From assembly GCF_963675165.1 (NCBI RefSeq), contig NC_087380.1, positions 3,649,803-3,713,802 of the forward strand: a stretch of DNA of 64,000 bases. Reading direction: 5' to 3'. This document shows positions 32,968 through 47,700 of the stretch, piece after piece. The first letter of the stretch is position 1. Each line of letters opens with the position of its first letter. The notes beneath the pieces are model-generated. The model was given only the letters and a program-made list of their open reading frames with translations, made no database searches and had not been told where the DNA came from. Position numbers and translations under genes: made by a program. This DNA comes from Halichondria panicea. Lineage: Eukaryota > Porifera > Demospongiae > Suberitida > Halichondriidae.

Positions 32968-33221
32968 AAACTAATGCCCCACCCCCTATCGGGAATAGGT
33001 GGGGATTAGACCAATCACATGATCTAATCCACTTACCTTTGGGCATGTTATTTGGTTTAATCCCCTGCATGGTAACCCCTAGTACAACATATAGGGTTAT
33101 GTGGGGAAAGTGTATTCAACTCTAAGTTCCTCCCTATAGGGAAGCAATTTCAATTAAGTATAATTCCCAACTAATTCCTATTTATCTCTGGTAGGAGGAC
33201 TGGGGAGTGGGGCATTAGTTT
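32968..33221. mobile_element. Short TIR element
   Basis: AAACTAATGCCCCAC at the left and GTGGGGCATTAGTTT at the right form perfect 15-bp inverted ends around about 225 bp of non-coding DNA. Confidence 0.6.
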
Positions 33222-33590
33222 GACAGTGCATAAAGGACTTGTAACTATAAGAAGCCATAATTATGGCATACATGAGGCTGAAATTAGGAGTAGTGTAATA
33301 AGATGGTATTGCCAAGGGGTGCTCATATTTTGTGTTGGTTTACGTGGAATGACCCTCATGCATATGGACATATGTACACTGGTGCGATAACCATATGTTC
33401 GTTTAGCATGGAATGACCCTTACATGGATTTATTGCTCATTGTAGTCAGACATCAAAGGATTGTACTACTGTTGGTATTGTAAATACAGTATGAGGTAAT
33501 ATCAAGAGTTCACTCCAATAGACAGTAAACAAGTATATACCAATTGAATGACTCACAAAAGTACAGCTGGACAGACAGTAAATGAAACGG
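33222..33590. other. 3' flank of MTREX
   Basis: Downstream of the MTREX stop; AT-rich, with no gene seen. It should hold the MTREX 3' UTR and polyadenylation site. Confidence 0.35.
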
Positions 33591-36500
33591 TCAAAGGTAT
33601 AAGCTAGCAGCAAACACAATATCTCTCTTGATCTTAACAATTCCTGCAGAATAAATAATTATAAATAACCACAGTAATAGAGTCAGGGCTGTCCCAATTA
33701 TATAGACAGGCAACTCTTTTGGTTTACAATGGAGTAATGCATGGGTATACCGTTAATTTGCATGCTTTTATCATAGATTGAAAACTCTAACTCTTCAATC
33801 TATGCTTCTATTCACCAATAAATATATGGGCCTATTTCTCCCCGGCTCATTAATTATAGAGTACACACTTCACCTTCAGCAAACTTGTTTTCTAGTTCAG
33901 TGTTTCCGATGGCCTTGGAGGCCTGACACATTTGCCTCATCAGTTCCTCTAGCCGGCGCATGCACCGAATCACACTGCCCTCAAACACATCCGTCATTTT
34001 GCATATCTGGGCGAACGAGGAGCCCTGCAAAAAGATATAATTATATGAAATACTGAGTGATGGTCAATCTGGAATGTTGTACAATAATTTCAGAATTCTA
34101 TGTCTATCATAGTGAAGTTTTACAGTGGGTGTGTAGGAGAAGCTACCAGTGGAATATCACTGCAGAACGACCTTCGCTTCTAATGTACGTAACTATTATT
34201 CTTAGCGCAAATGCCCTTACAAAAATAGTAGTGTTATACTTATGAACACAAATACCATATATTATTGGTTCGCATATACCGTTGCCCAAGCGTGCACTAC
34301 GTCCATGAGATGAGGTCTGAATTTCTCCACGTACTTGTCCTCCTCCAAAGGAAGTTTAGCCTCCACCGCCACCCTCGCTATCCTTCGGGCAGAGTCCTGC
34401 ATCATTTTGAGGGGCGTGGCCAACTCCTCTGTTAGTCGAGGAATCTCATCAGCCTGTGTGCATGGGGACGGTGTGTGGTTCTTACCATCTGCGAGCATTG
34501 CAACAAAAGATGCATAAATGAATACTGTATGATACATACCGTATATAGCGAGAAATTTTCGTGAGGTGCAAAATTTCGCTTTTTTCGAGGGCAGAGCCAG
34601 TTAAAGTGAAAATTAAAACTGGGATAAACTCCCACGCACCGGTATTTCACATGCAAAGCTCCTGGTGGTGGGTGTGGTTTCGTGGCAATGAAACGCGAAT
34701 ATTAGAACCCACAGAACATTGCTGCTGAGGGCCTAGCTGGAGGCAAATAGCAAAAATGTGCACCCGCAAAAATTTTCCACTATTCGGTACACAAACTACT
34801 CAGGTAGGTTAAGGCTGCTTTTTTCTTGAAATTGTTGAAATTGAAGAAAACGTGTACTACAAAAAACTACCATTTTTTGAAAAAATCTCGTCAATTACAC
34901 ATTATTTTTTCCAAAATGTATTGTAAACATGAATACCTTTCATCTGAAAACATATTACCATGGTTACTATCTTGGTATGTGCGTTAACTGTGACCAAATA
35001 CGACTTACCTTAACAATAGTTTTGAATACGCTGCCTCCAATACCAAGTTTTAGAAAGCTATATTGGTATCAAAAGAAAGCTTTTAGTCAGATCTACTAGA
35101 AACAAGGTGGATATTTGGTATGTACTCATTCTAGCTCTGATTACAGCAAATTTATTGAAAAAAATGCTAAAAAAATGTAAACATTTATGATTTGTATGCC
35201 TACTGTACAAAATACGTGATAGCAGCCCTAAATATCCACTTGGTTTCTATTGCATTGTAGTAAGCGCTTTCTTTTGATACTAAGATTGTACCATGAAAGT
35301 GATTATTGGAGGCAGCGTTCTTTGGTTTAAGTAAATAGCAAGTTAACGTACGCAGCAAGGCAGTATCCATGGCAACAATGTTATCATCCTGATCCATTTT
35401 ACGTTTATAATATGAATCCCGAATATAAAGGTACACAATGAAACCATTACACAATGACAATGAATGGATTGCAATGCACCCTCATTTATGGCCCATATTT
35501 ATGAAACGGCCTTAACCAACCTGAGTAAACAGCAAATTAATCGGCATGATCATTACTTACAAACCAAATGTGTGAGGCTTTGATCACAAAAACTTTGTAT
35601 CACCTTTTCTTCGAATACGAAGCAGGAGAGAAGAGCTACGGCTTGTTCCACTGACAGAGCGTTGAAGGCACCATTAAATATCAGCTCCGTCAACAGTAGC
35701 TCATCACCACTGCAATATAATAATAATATTACTTATACACCGTATAGCGGGACATTTTTGTGAGGTGCAAAATTTCGCTTTTTTCAAGGGCAAAGCAGTT
35801 CAAGCAAAAAGTTAAACTCCCACGCACCGGTATTTAAGCTTTTGGTGGTGGATGTGGTTTCCAGGCATTGAAACGCGAATATTAGAACCCACGAACATTT
35901 TTGCTGAGGGCTCTGGAGCCAAATAGCAAAAATGTTGGACCCGCGAAAATTTCCCGCTATACGGTATGCAACATAATTACAGTACTGTATTGGAAAGAAG
36001 TCACGGTTATAGTGTAGTGGTATCATGCAAGATTCCCATGTATTGTTGCATGCGACCGGTATTTTTCATAACCATGGCAACAAAAAATTACAATTGATTT
36101 TGTCTTGTAGGTAGTAACTAGCACTGCTGGAGTACATGTAGTATAGAAACGAAAGGGATTGGCAACGGGGGCAGTTCACGTGATGCTTTTACATTGAATG
36201 TACACAGATGGGCCTGAAACCATCCGTGTTTCGCCCTAAAACTCCCGCGAAAACCCGGGAAATGAATAATGCCTACTTCTCAAAGACCCCTCCAACACTT
36301 AAACACATGCCCCCTGCATGATGGTAGGTATCATTTAGAATATAATCTTGATTTTCGTGAAGTAGCTAGAGGTACACAGAGCCTCTGTCAGAGGCTTTTT
36401 CATGCTTGTGTTCCTATAGCACCTATGATATAGCTAAGGTTGTGTTACTAAGTAGTGTGCTGTGTCCCAAATCGCCACACAAATGAGGTGAAGTTGATGT

Positions 36501-38734
36501 ATAGCAGTAGAACTGCTTGTAAACTTTTTTTACAGACGGCAAAACAATTCTCATGAATTATTCATGTTTAGACTCCCACGTTAGAAGTAAGCCTTGAGGC
36601 GAAACACGGATGGTACCGGAAGTGCACTCCGTTGCCAATCCCTTTCTCTTCTATCTATGGTGGTATCATGCAAGATTCTGATTCCCAGGCAGTGCACTTT
36701 TTATCGGATATAATACAAACATTCACTTTCATTTTACCAACCTGCTGATCTCACAAGCCACTCTTCCTTTTACCTCTATCACGTCAGTTGCATTAGCATA
36801 GCCCAACCTGTAAAATTAATTGAAAGGTGTGCAGGATTTTTCAGAATCTTCTATGGACAACTAAGTTAAAATAATTATGGTAGTTTTTAAAATGCACAGT
36901 ACACTACTGCATGCACTGTACCGTAGTGCTCTTATATATGTATACACATGTCATAAGACTGCCATTATGGACAACCTTCATGCCACTGCAAAGATTCTGT
37001 AAACCCTGTAAAACAATATCTAAAAATTTCCCGTACTCTATTGGTCAATCAGAATTGGTATAACTGAGCCAAAAAATTCAGCTATTCTTTACCGTCTTAG
37101 CACTCTTTTTCTGCTCTTGAGTTCATCCATTTGCATGATGGTCTGTGCTTTTTTTAACTCCCTCTTAGCAGTACTAATCTCAGCATCAAGCTACATGCAG
37201 GGGTAATTATGCATGATAAGAGCATGATAGAAGCACATGTGTTTCAGGTGCAGACTAGACATTAGGGGAAATAAATATTTAGAAACTGAGAATAGTTAGC
37301 AATTACCCTCTCGGGCAATTTTGCTGTGCATGCAGTTCCTAGAACATTGGCGAGTATTATTCATAAAGTTTACTTCTTCCACGTTTACTCACGACATATA
37401 CGATACTATACAAGACGTATACAGAGTTATCCGATAAGACACCATATCATGTACATGTAAGTAATCAGCTTATCCCCAAACAGAGCCACATCCACGCCCT
37501 TGCACACACTCACACACATTATTTACCTCTATTTTTTCCCCACATAGGTTGTAGTTCTCATCCAGGTCGGCCATTTTGTGGGCAGAGCCAGCATACATCC
37601 GAGCCTCCAGAGTCTCTATCTTACGAACTATCTTCTTGAACTCCTCCTGCAATGTGTGGTCATGTATTATGCAGTGTGAGCACCGAAATAATTTATATAG
37701 TTATCAAAACCACTAACTATACCAGATTGATGAAGACAGTTATTGCCCAAGAATAACTATACCGTATACACATACAAATCGTACAATCAGGGTTATTTTC
37801 AGGATTTTGCACAAGTGGGCGAAAATGTGGGTTCCAAATATTAAGTGTGTGCATGATCGACAGGGTGAAAGTAGGAAATTTACTTGCTCCAAGCGGGTGA
37901 AAATTAACCCGCTAACCCGGACTGAAATGAATTTGCATCTTAATTATATAGCGTTGAGCCTGTACCCTATTTGCTCACTAAAACCATTATAACCTTAATA
38001 CTGTTAAGCATTATTATTGGCTACTAAAAACGTTTACACAGAGTATATTATGGTGTAAGTAGCCAGTTACCGTACACCATGCATGGTCAGAGTCAAGAAT
38101 TTATTAGACAAAACATGTAACTCATTTTATATCAGTCTGATGGCTAAAAGTTTGCTTACAGCTTTGGTATGCTTCCAAAATACACGATACAAAACAAAAT
38201 ACGAATGACCAGAATAACCAACACAGACAGACAGACACACAGACAGACAGAATGTTGGGGACTCGCTTCGCTCACCCTAATTATTATAACCCGGATAATA
38301 GAGAAAGAAGGGGATTAAAAACACTCTGTATATTGGATGCACACATCTTTTACATGCTAAACAACATAAACATTCATGTTTTCAACACCATTGTGTGTGC
38401 TCCCTCAGGGTGTCATACATGATTTTGAAGTAGAGGGGGAAACATTTGCTAAAAAAAAAGGTCTACTGTTATTTCAATACCATGTACTAGTTGTATGACT
38501 GAGTGTCCATAGCTGGCATACTAATGCCAGCGCTATGGACGCTCAGTCATACAACTAGTACATGAATGCAAATGTTAGGGGGGATATCCCCCCTTTCCCC
38601 TGTATGACACCCTGTCCCTACATTTAATATAAACGTAGAAGGTCTAGGCTTCAGTCAAATAGTACACAAAGCTGACAAGTACTGACAGCACATTATTATA
38701 CCTCGGTGCGCATGCGAAAGCGAGGTATACGGTA

Positions 38735-38766
<32 letters not shown>

Positions 38767-41700
38767 ACTGCTACAGCTGCTCAAGGATCAATCAAAAGTG
38801 CAAGTAAGAGTTTCTATAGGCTTCTAGTCATGTTTTCTTGGATTTTAATTCGTGGATTTGCAAAATAATGCTTCGTTCTCGAGTTATGCCTAGTTTTGCT
38901 TACTTGGAATGCCATTGCAGCCTTTTCAGAAGAGCACATAGCCAAACTTGTCTACCGAGTGTTGCTACTCTACTTAGTAGTTAGCTCTGCACTAGAACGC
39001 TAGCTATTGGTAGCTGCAAGAGTGAGAAGAGAGCTGCAAGGCTCTGCTGATGGCAGCCACTGACTTTGGCATCGATCGTTTTTAACAACAATCATGGTCG
39101 ATCATTACCCACTCTTTGAGTTTGCATGCAGCATGCAAATTAAAAAATGTTCATCATGTGTATAAAATTAAGCTATTAGTAGCTTTATGTTATGTAGCTT
39201 TGGCATCTTCACCGAGGCATCAGCACCTGCGGGTGCTTTCATTATAATTATGACTAACCAAATATCTATATAAAATTATTGTTGCAGCTGCACTTACTAC
39301 AGATAAAGATCGTCTGAAGTGCATTATATGCATGCATGTGTTCAACGTTCAAGTTCGCAGTGTGCAAGAATAATAATTATCGTGCTGCAAGTGTGTATAA
39401 CAGAGATATGACATCATTCACTTTCATTGTAATGTAGCGTTTATTATTATGATCACACGTACCTGTACAAGTCTGAATAACCCCAGGCCTCATCAGTTCC
39501 CCCCAAAACAATATTATTACTAAAAGTTAACAATACAATACCTTTGTGATGTGCATGTCCTCGACAGGATCGAGCAGTGGCAGACCATCAGGAAACCTCT
39601 TCTGTACCTCAAGAATGGACTTCTTCACTGCATGCTTGCTGTCCCCTGATCGAAGGTCCTTAGGCAGGTAGATCCTCACTGAGCTCAGCTTGGACAATTG
39701 GGAGAGGGTCAGTGGAATCACCTATGGAGGATGTCATGGTAAAGATACGAGTGGGGTGCTAGCACACAACAGAAATCAGTCTGACTTCACATTACTGCAA
39801 CCAATAACTAGAGCACTAAAGTGCTAACCCTCGGCTGTTTTATACTTGAATACAAAGTAGTATATGTATGAAGCATGGAAGCTGGCTAAATAGCAAGTAA
39901 CATGAGCAATGAAATTCCATCGTTCCTGGTACAGATCAAATTAGCTGTAAATACGTACCTCAATAAAAGGACACATGTAGAAGCTCGAGGCCAACGTGTA
40001 AGTTTAGCTTTTGCTTGTTTTTATACGACAACGAAGCTTTAACATAGAAATCTGCGCCATTGTTAAAGCTAATAACTTGTTGTGTGAAGGCTATCCATGC
40101 TGTAAACGCAGTGCTATCATCCAGGTGAGTAGATTCACAAATTACAGACAGACAGACAAACAAACAAACAAACAAACAAACCAAACTAGAGCACTAAAGT
40201 GCAAACTATCGGCTGGTGACATGATTATAAAGAAACCAGAGGATCCAGTGCATGTAGTATGTATGTCTAGCACAGCAACTCAGGAGCAATAAAACCAGAG
40301 TGGACTCATGAGGCATGCTGAGAATCGAGTTTTAGTGGTAGGCCTACACATGAGACCATGAGACATGCACTGTGGACTAGGATCACAGCAAAGAAGCCTG
40401 GAGTCTTAGAGAAGTATGGCTCCTTGGTGCTATAGGATCGAGACTCAAGCAAAGAAGTTAACAAACCAGTCACAATTCTAGCTTTCTACTTTAGTGACCC
40501 TTTTCCATTGTTCCTGGTACGGGATCACTTCAACTGCAAATACGTAGTCTATTTCGAATAAAGGCCGCGTGTAGTTAGCTAGCTACCAACGTGCAAGTCC
40601 AAGCTTCTTAGTTTTTGCTCGCTTTTATTTGACAACGAGGCTTTAACATCAAAATCTGCCACTATTAAAACTAATAACTTGTTGTGTGAAGGCTATCCAT
40701 GCTGTAAACGCAGTGCTGTGGCATCCAGGTGAGTAGATCGACTCACTCATTACAAACAGACAAACAAATCAACAGACTACTATACACGTGTGCCTCGGGT
40801 AATGACTACTATACCCACTGGCCGCGACACGACCTCAGGTAAAAAGCACTGCAGGTGCTGATGCCTCGGTAAAGCAGTGGCGGATCCAGAGGGGGTTCTT
40901 TGGGTTCAATCATAGATTAAAGAGTTAGAGGGATAGGAAACGGTTTGTATCTCGAGTAACATCCGCGCTACGCTGCGGTTTAATCGAGGCCATCACAACA
41001 ACATCTATTTCTACACTCAGTGCATAATAAACTACAAGTAACTGTGCTTAGTCCGTGCAACTCACTTATATTTCAAGGTCTATACCTATTGTAGTAGTCA
41101 TAAAACCAGCACGCTTACACGTTATATGTTCCAATAGCTCTAAAACAGCCTTGGGAACATATAACTTTATTGGAAAGTCTCTTTTTACTGGGTGTGGTCA
41201 GACATTAGCAAGTACTACACGTGGCTCATGGACTAGGCGTGTTATAAATTGCTGAAAGAGATGATGTCTCGAGGAAACACAGCTTTGGGAGTTACCCGGC
41301 AAAAATGTGCTTAATAGCCTCGTTCATAGGGCGTAGCGTGGATAATTTTCGAGGCTCCACTGCAGATTCAATGTAAAATCATCACGTGCACCACTCCGTT
41401 TCCTATCCCTCTAACTCTTCAATCTATGGTTCAATCGAACCCCCTTTGAGAAAGAAGTGAGTGGGAGGCTCAAGCAACTAGTTAGCAAGTTGTTCCTTTC
41501 TTACTAGCTTTCACATGCACTTCTCACTTACCTTTAGTCCTTGTTAGTCCTGCGAAGCTTTGTCTGTGCAGTTTCAGTGACTTCATATGAAGGCTAAAAC
41601 TCTCCAGCATAGTGCATGCAGACTGCTTATGAAAAAAAGTGATGACCTTTTTTTTTAGGAAAAATTCAGTGTGTTAATGCGCATGCTCACTGTTTCGAAG

Positions 41701-44700
41701 AAGTGACGACCTTTTTTTTTAACAGTCCTTGACTCCAGGGCTCTGACCAGGAACCCCCTTTCAAGAATCCTAGATCCGCCACTGTAAAGGCCGCACTAAA
41801 CATGAAGCTACTAGATCTAGTTATTAACAAGATGCTCAGTAGAGCATTCACCCCGTGCATTGAGCTTCGTCGCACAAGGGCAAAAAAAGATACGATAACT
41901 TTTTACCGTAATGACTTAAGATTGGATCGTGAATCTATAAAGCAACGATTAGTTTTTGTTGCTACAAGTTTCAAGAATAAGAAGCCTATTATTCAACCAC
42001 TGTCTCATTAGCAGTTAAAGCAGTCCATGAAATTGTCTAGTTCGCTCAAACAGCTCATTTTTGTGTCCACAAACCGACACACACACACACCAATCACTCT
42101 ACCCCTGCTGTGCACACGCGAGGTAAATTTACATTGGTGCAAAAAATGGGAATGATCGACCATGATTGTTGCTAAAAAGAATGCCAAATTTTGACACACA
42201 CACACACACACACAAACACTCTACCATATACCATGTGCAACCAGGCATAATGACATGTGAAATCGCTTACAGTGTAATGTAAACAGTGTTTCCCCCACAT
42301 AGAAAAAAACAGGGCCCTGTTTGAATAGCTAATTGAGTTTGGGAATCTGCACAGGTCAATGTTGATGAATTGGGGAAAGTCCTAGGCTCTCTATTTTGGT
42401 CATGCATATTGTCCATGTATGTGTGTGAGGACATAGAGAAGCTCTGTGCCAAAAATGGCACCCTTCCCCCCTCCTCCTTGTCTTTACACTGGGGGAAACA
42501 CTGTACTGAATCATTCAATAGAGATTCACATTACACCACTACTGATTTAACGCAATAGGTGGTCACTAATGGCGAGAGGTCACATGATACCTGCATTTCC
42601 CCCTTGTCATTGGATAGAGGGGGGCGTGGCACTGTTCTGTTACTGGCCGACTCAGTGGAGATACACAGCAGCACCTCCACAACGTAGATAGTCTCTGAGG
42701 TGTTCTGTCCGAGAGAGATATTGTTGGGTAATTGAATTTTGTTGCCAAATAATTATGATTACTAAAAGTGAAAGTCTGTTCGCTTGGCTACACGTATACA
42801 TGTACATAATTATGAGGAACCAAGTTCTATTTATTAGGGTTAGGGTTTATCCCATTAAAGCAGAGTCAAAGCTTTCAGTTACTGTAACCGAATCTTAAAT
42901 CATAGGACAAAATTGTCTTATGATCCTATTATAAGCAGCAATTTTGCTACTTACAGCAAAGGACTTTAAGAGCAGGATTTTCTACTCACCTTCAAGTTTG
43001 TCTTCTTCTGATAGTTGATGATGCAGCCCCATCCAAAATCAATCTCCTCTATCTCCACCCGCACTAAACGCCCGGATTGCAGGAATGGCACACAGTAAAT
43101 AGGCTGTACAATGTACAATTGTAACTCCTTGCCAAGTTTTTTCAGCTGCTGGCGTATACGATAATAGGCGGTAACATTCTCCTCGTTTTTGATCACTATG
43201 GCGTCCCGCTTGGTCTCTAGGGCTTTCACCTCTGTAGGGGGTGGAAGTAACACCATAATTAGCAGAGACAGCTAAAATGTGGTAGTGAGGATACAATTGA
43301 CCTTACTACCTTAAATACCTTAAACATGCATATGCGAACTTGCGAGGGGGTTGATCAATTCGCAACAATAAAATCGCAAAACCTAAATAATTATTAGTAA
43401 ATTAATACACACGATCCTTGCCAGAACGCAATCGCAAAGGGTCAACTGTTTTGCTGATTTGCAAAGGTTTTTACCCGCAAAATATTCTAGTAATACGGTA
43501 CGTGAGAGAGGGGACCATTGAGGAAACGGTCGGGAGGACAAGGATACTTACAGCCAAAGTGTTAGAATACGCCACAGCAGTCTATAGTTTAAAGCACAGA
43601 GATAGAGACACAAATAATAATCTTAAACTATATCTTCCCAGAGCATATCTCCACCCATCCCTCCCACTCACTCTGCTGCTTGACAGGCATGGCTGTGTTG
43701 TTCTGAAACTGGTAGAAAGACCTCTCGAGCATGTACTCCGGATTGATCTCCTCTACTCTCAGCAGGTTCAGCACCATGTTGTATGTCAGGTGGAATGCCG
43801 AGTTCAGCGCATTAGGTTGGCCCTAGGGCAGAAAAAGAGAGAAATGAAATGTGCATCATTGCTCACTTTTCAGCTTTATAATTAATGTAAGGAATAGCTA
43901 AAAAGATGCCAAGCATACATTCAAGTAGCGTGCATGCGCAGTCAAGCTCTACAGAAAGCTATTTAGACTCCTACAAGGCACTGCCAGCAAGCAGTTATAC
44001 AAAGGTGGGAAATTATAAAGCACCGACAAAAGTATAGATATGCCCACATACACTGGCCAACAAAAATAATCACCTCTTAGGCCTATATAGATACTTTACA
44101 CCATGTTAAAAAAGGCAAATGTATGTGATAAATTGAGACTGTGGTCCTGAAACCTTGAGTATGTCCTTGCCCACATTGGCATCCATCTGCTCATCAATCA
44201 TGAGCATACAGATCCCACGGTCGTCCAGACCACGCCTACCAGCACGCCCACTCATCTGGATGTATTCCCCTGATGTGATCTGCATGGGTAAAAAACAACA
44301 GCATCTTTAGTTAAGTGACAGCTATAAACAAAATAAGTTAATTGCTAGTGCTTTGTCTAAAATATATGCATTAATCGTACACTTCACAAAATGGCTAAAA
44401 TAGTATCGAGCCCAGAGCGCTTTGTAAAGAAACACAATGCATTCATTTGTGACAAAGCACAGCAACTTAATATTTCTGGTTCTGTCCGGTAAGCAGCCAA
44501 CCCACGAAATCAACTAAACGCTTTTAGAGGCCATTCCACAAAATTTAAGTGCCTCGAAGATTTCATGCTAACAAAAATCCCACAATAACCTAAAAGTGTT
44601 ATGGAAGAGGAGCTTGAGAAACAAAAGTCTGGGATGATCTTCAAGGATAGAAACATACCATCATAATTATGTGTACAGTAGAACCTCGATTATCCGGACA

Positions 44701-47700
44701 CCTTGGTTCCAGAAGCAGGCCGGATAAGTGAATATGCCGGGTAATCGAATAGATAAACCACACCTTGATCCACTCACTTTATTGATGAACAGCAGTGCCA
44801 CATGTTGTCTGCGCATGCGCAAAAGAAAAGCAGGCATGTCTCCATGGTAACAGCTGCAACGCGCATGCGCATTTGAGGGACACGCCCATTTTCTGAATTA
44901 TGTAATCTGATTAAAAAGAAAACTGCCAAGCCGGATAATCGAGGTTCCGGATAATCGAGGGCCGGATAATCGAGGTTCTACTGTACTGTATTGTGTACAA
45001 CACGTGTAGGGATTCAACCGTGTAGGGATTCAACCACTTAAGTGACTCTGCAAAATTATATGGAAATGCGGTCATAACCACTTACAAAACGTGATCCCTG
45101 TATCAGCCACTCCTTAACTTATTTATGGGCTCCTGACGTCATGCATGCATATACGTGTCGATTTCGAAATGTATACTCTTAAGCCAATAATATTTTCAAT
45201 GTGGAATATCAAGAAAGGCTGGCGGTTGTCAGGCATTGCCATGCATGCAGGTATATGTTTTTGTATGTTTCCCAGAATCAGCTATAGCAAAACTTCTAAG
45301 TAATAAGCTCACTGGGAAGACTCGTCTAAAACTGTGTTATAGAGCCATGTCAACCAAAGCTACCGCAGCACAGCTTTACTTGGAGAACTCCCTCCTGCAG
45401 AAAGATCATGCAGATCAATTGATGAGCATGCTGAGTGTCCCCTATGGTGGACTGGTCCTAGACCTTGGCTGTGGAACTGGCCATCTTGCTACCATTTTGT
45501 CTGACCTTGTGGGACCTGAGGGACAAGTTGTTGCTGTCGATCCTGATGCAGAGAGAATCAAAGTAGCAAAGAGAGAGAATTCACGACCCAACATCCAATA
45601 CTCTGTCGCAAATGACCAAACATTTCCTGGGAAAAGTTACGATCTGATTGTCTCAACACATGTTATTCACTGGATCAAGAACAAACAAGCTCTTTTAAAC
45701 CGTCTCTACAGCAAACTTGCTCCTGGAGGAATTTTCGGCTTTCTTACTTATGATGGCACTCCAGAATACCCACAAATAGTTAGCAAAGGCCTAAGTGTAT
45801 TAGTTTCCCCCAATTTTGAGAAGAATTTGAAATACAGGGTTTTGCAGAATCTTTGAAATAGAGGGTGTAGAGCGTTCCTTATATGGATATCTAATGTTTA
45901 CACATTGTGGTGTCATATACACATTGTGGTGAAATGCCAAGTCTGATTGGGAAGCAAAATTCAAAAACAAAATGGCTTTTTCTTGTGAAAAAAGCTGACC
46001 AAGGGGATATAAGGTGGAGAATAGTGCATCAGACAGAGCTGCTTGGACTGTCTTATCAAAGTGTTGCTGAGAATCTTCAAATTGATCCATCAACTGTTTG
46101 GAATAGTGCATTGTTGACATGCTGACTAAGATCTACAACTTTATGGTTGACCACAGATAACCTTATAAGGAACGCTCAACGCAAAACGCTTTTTGTGGAT
46201 ATTGCAAAGATTCTGCAAAACCCTGTACACAAGAATGAATTTGAAACGAAAGAATCTTATCATACCCTAGCCAATTCAGCTGGATTTAATGTTGCCTCAG
46301 CTAAAGTTGTTCACAAAGAGTTGACTTTTGTAAGTGTTGATGAGTTCTTAGAGTATTGGTCGGGTGTGTCTCATGGTGACTTCAGTGTCAGCGATGTCGA
46401 TGAGATGAAACTTAAAATCTTTAAAGAAAACCACGAGAAAGATCTAGTATCAAACCCGATAAATCTTGAAACTCTTTGCTTCGTTGTGGAAAAGGTTTAA
46501 TCTAGTTGTGCAAACTTGTATAGTTTGTATATATTGCTTAGGACAGTCTATGGAAAGAACATTACATACCACCATGTGTATGTCATTTATCTTTAATGTT
46601 TCTACTGTAGTGAAAGTATTTGCTAGAGTTGATGTCCATTCATTTTGACAGGTTACTTATGGCGCTATAATTATTAGTTGTATATTTTAACGGTGGAAGT
46701 ATAATAATTATGGGAGGCGATTCCCGCCAATATAGCTCTGTTTTCTTACAGTGCAACAACCAAAGAGAGTAGAACTTTTGTTTTTTTACGTTTTTGTGTA
46801 TATCTTCTAAACTAAATGTGATTGGATCAATTTGAGTGCAGGTACTGAAAGTTCAACTATTGGCGCTTCCAGTGGACCACCACCTGTTACATCATATGAC
46901 ATCATTATTCCAAAATGGCTGCTAGAATATGTGTACATTGGAAAATATGTTAGGCATGGAACTATCTTATATGTTTGAGTTAAGATCTGAAATTTGTTGT
47001 GCAAGTACTTCATTACCTTGCACATCTTTTGAGCTCCAGCGGAAGTGCAGGCTGTTAGTAGGTTCTGAGATACACAGAATTTTGTAAATTTTTAGTAGCA
47101 AATGTGTTAGGCATTGATTTTTTGAGTTTGTGCTAGTTAAGGTCTGATTTTTGAGGAGCATGTACTACAATAGTATACTTTTCATTTGTACTAACTTACA
47201 GGAGCTAGACCAGTCTCTTCTTTGCTAGAGCGGCCCTTCTTGTCAAAAATGGTGATTTTGCTCCATTTTGCTGCTCTTTGCCTGTTTTTGCTAACGTAAG
47301 CAATGATATTCATTGATTTGTGACATCACAAATCATCTTGTCTTTATTTGCTACATCCAAGCTCATGTGATGTCTAACCTGGCAACTACACCCAGTTGAC
47401 AGTCATAATGTGTCACAGGGGCGTGGCAATTTACACTATTACGCAACAGAAACCAAGAAAATCAACAGACAATATCCAATAAAGTACCGTATATATGAGT
47501 GCATAATACCATCTATATAAAAAAAAAGATTAGCAAATACTGGCTTCTCAGTTTGGAAATACTAACTTCTAGTATGCTATTAGCTTGCATCACTCGTTAG
47601 CTCTGCATTAGAACGCTATAGCTATTGGTAGCTGCAAGAGTGAGAAGAGAGTGCTTGGTGCAACAGCCATTAATTTTGGACTTCGGACGTTTGGTATCCT

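Noticed and set aside
45236-45346. Extended N-terminus of methyltransferase copy A
   Set aside because: Copies B and C begin at the equivalent of 45,347, and the extra part has no counterpart in B.
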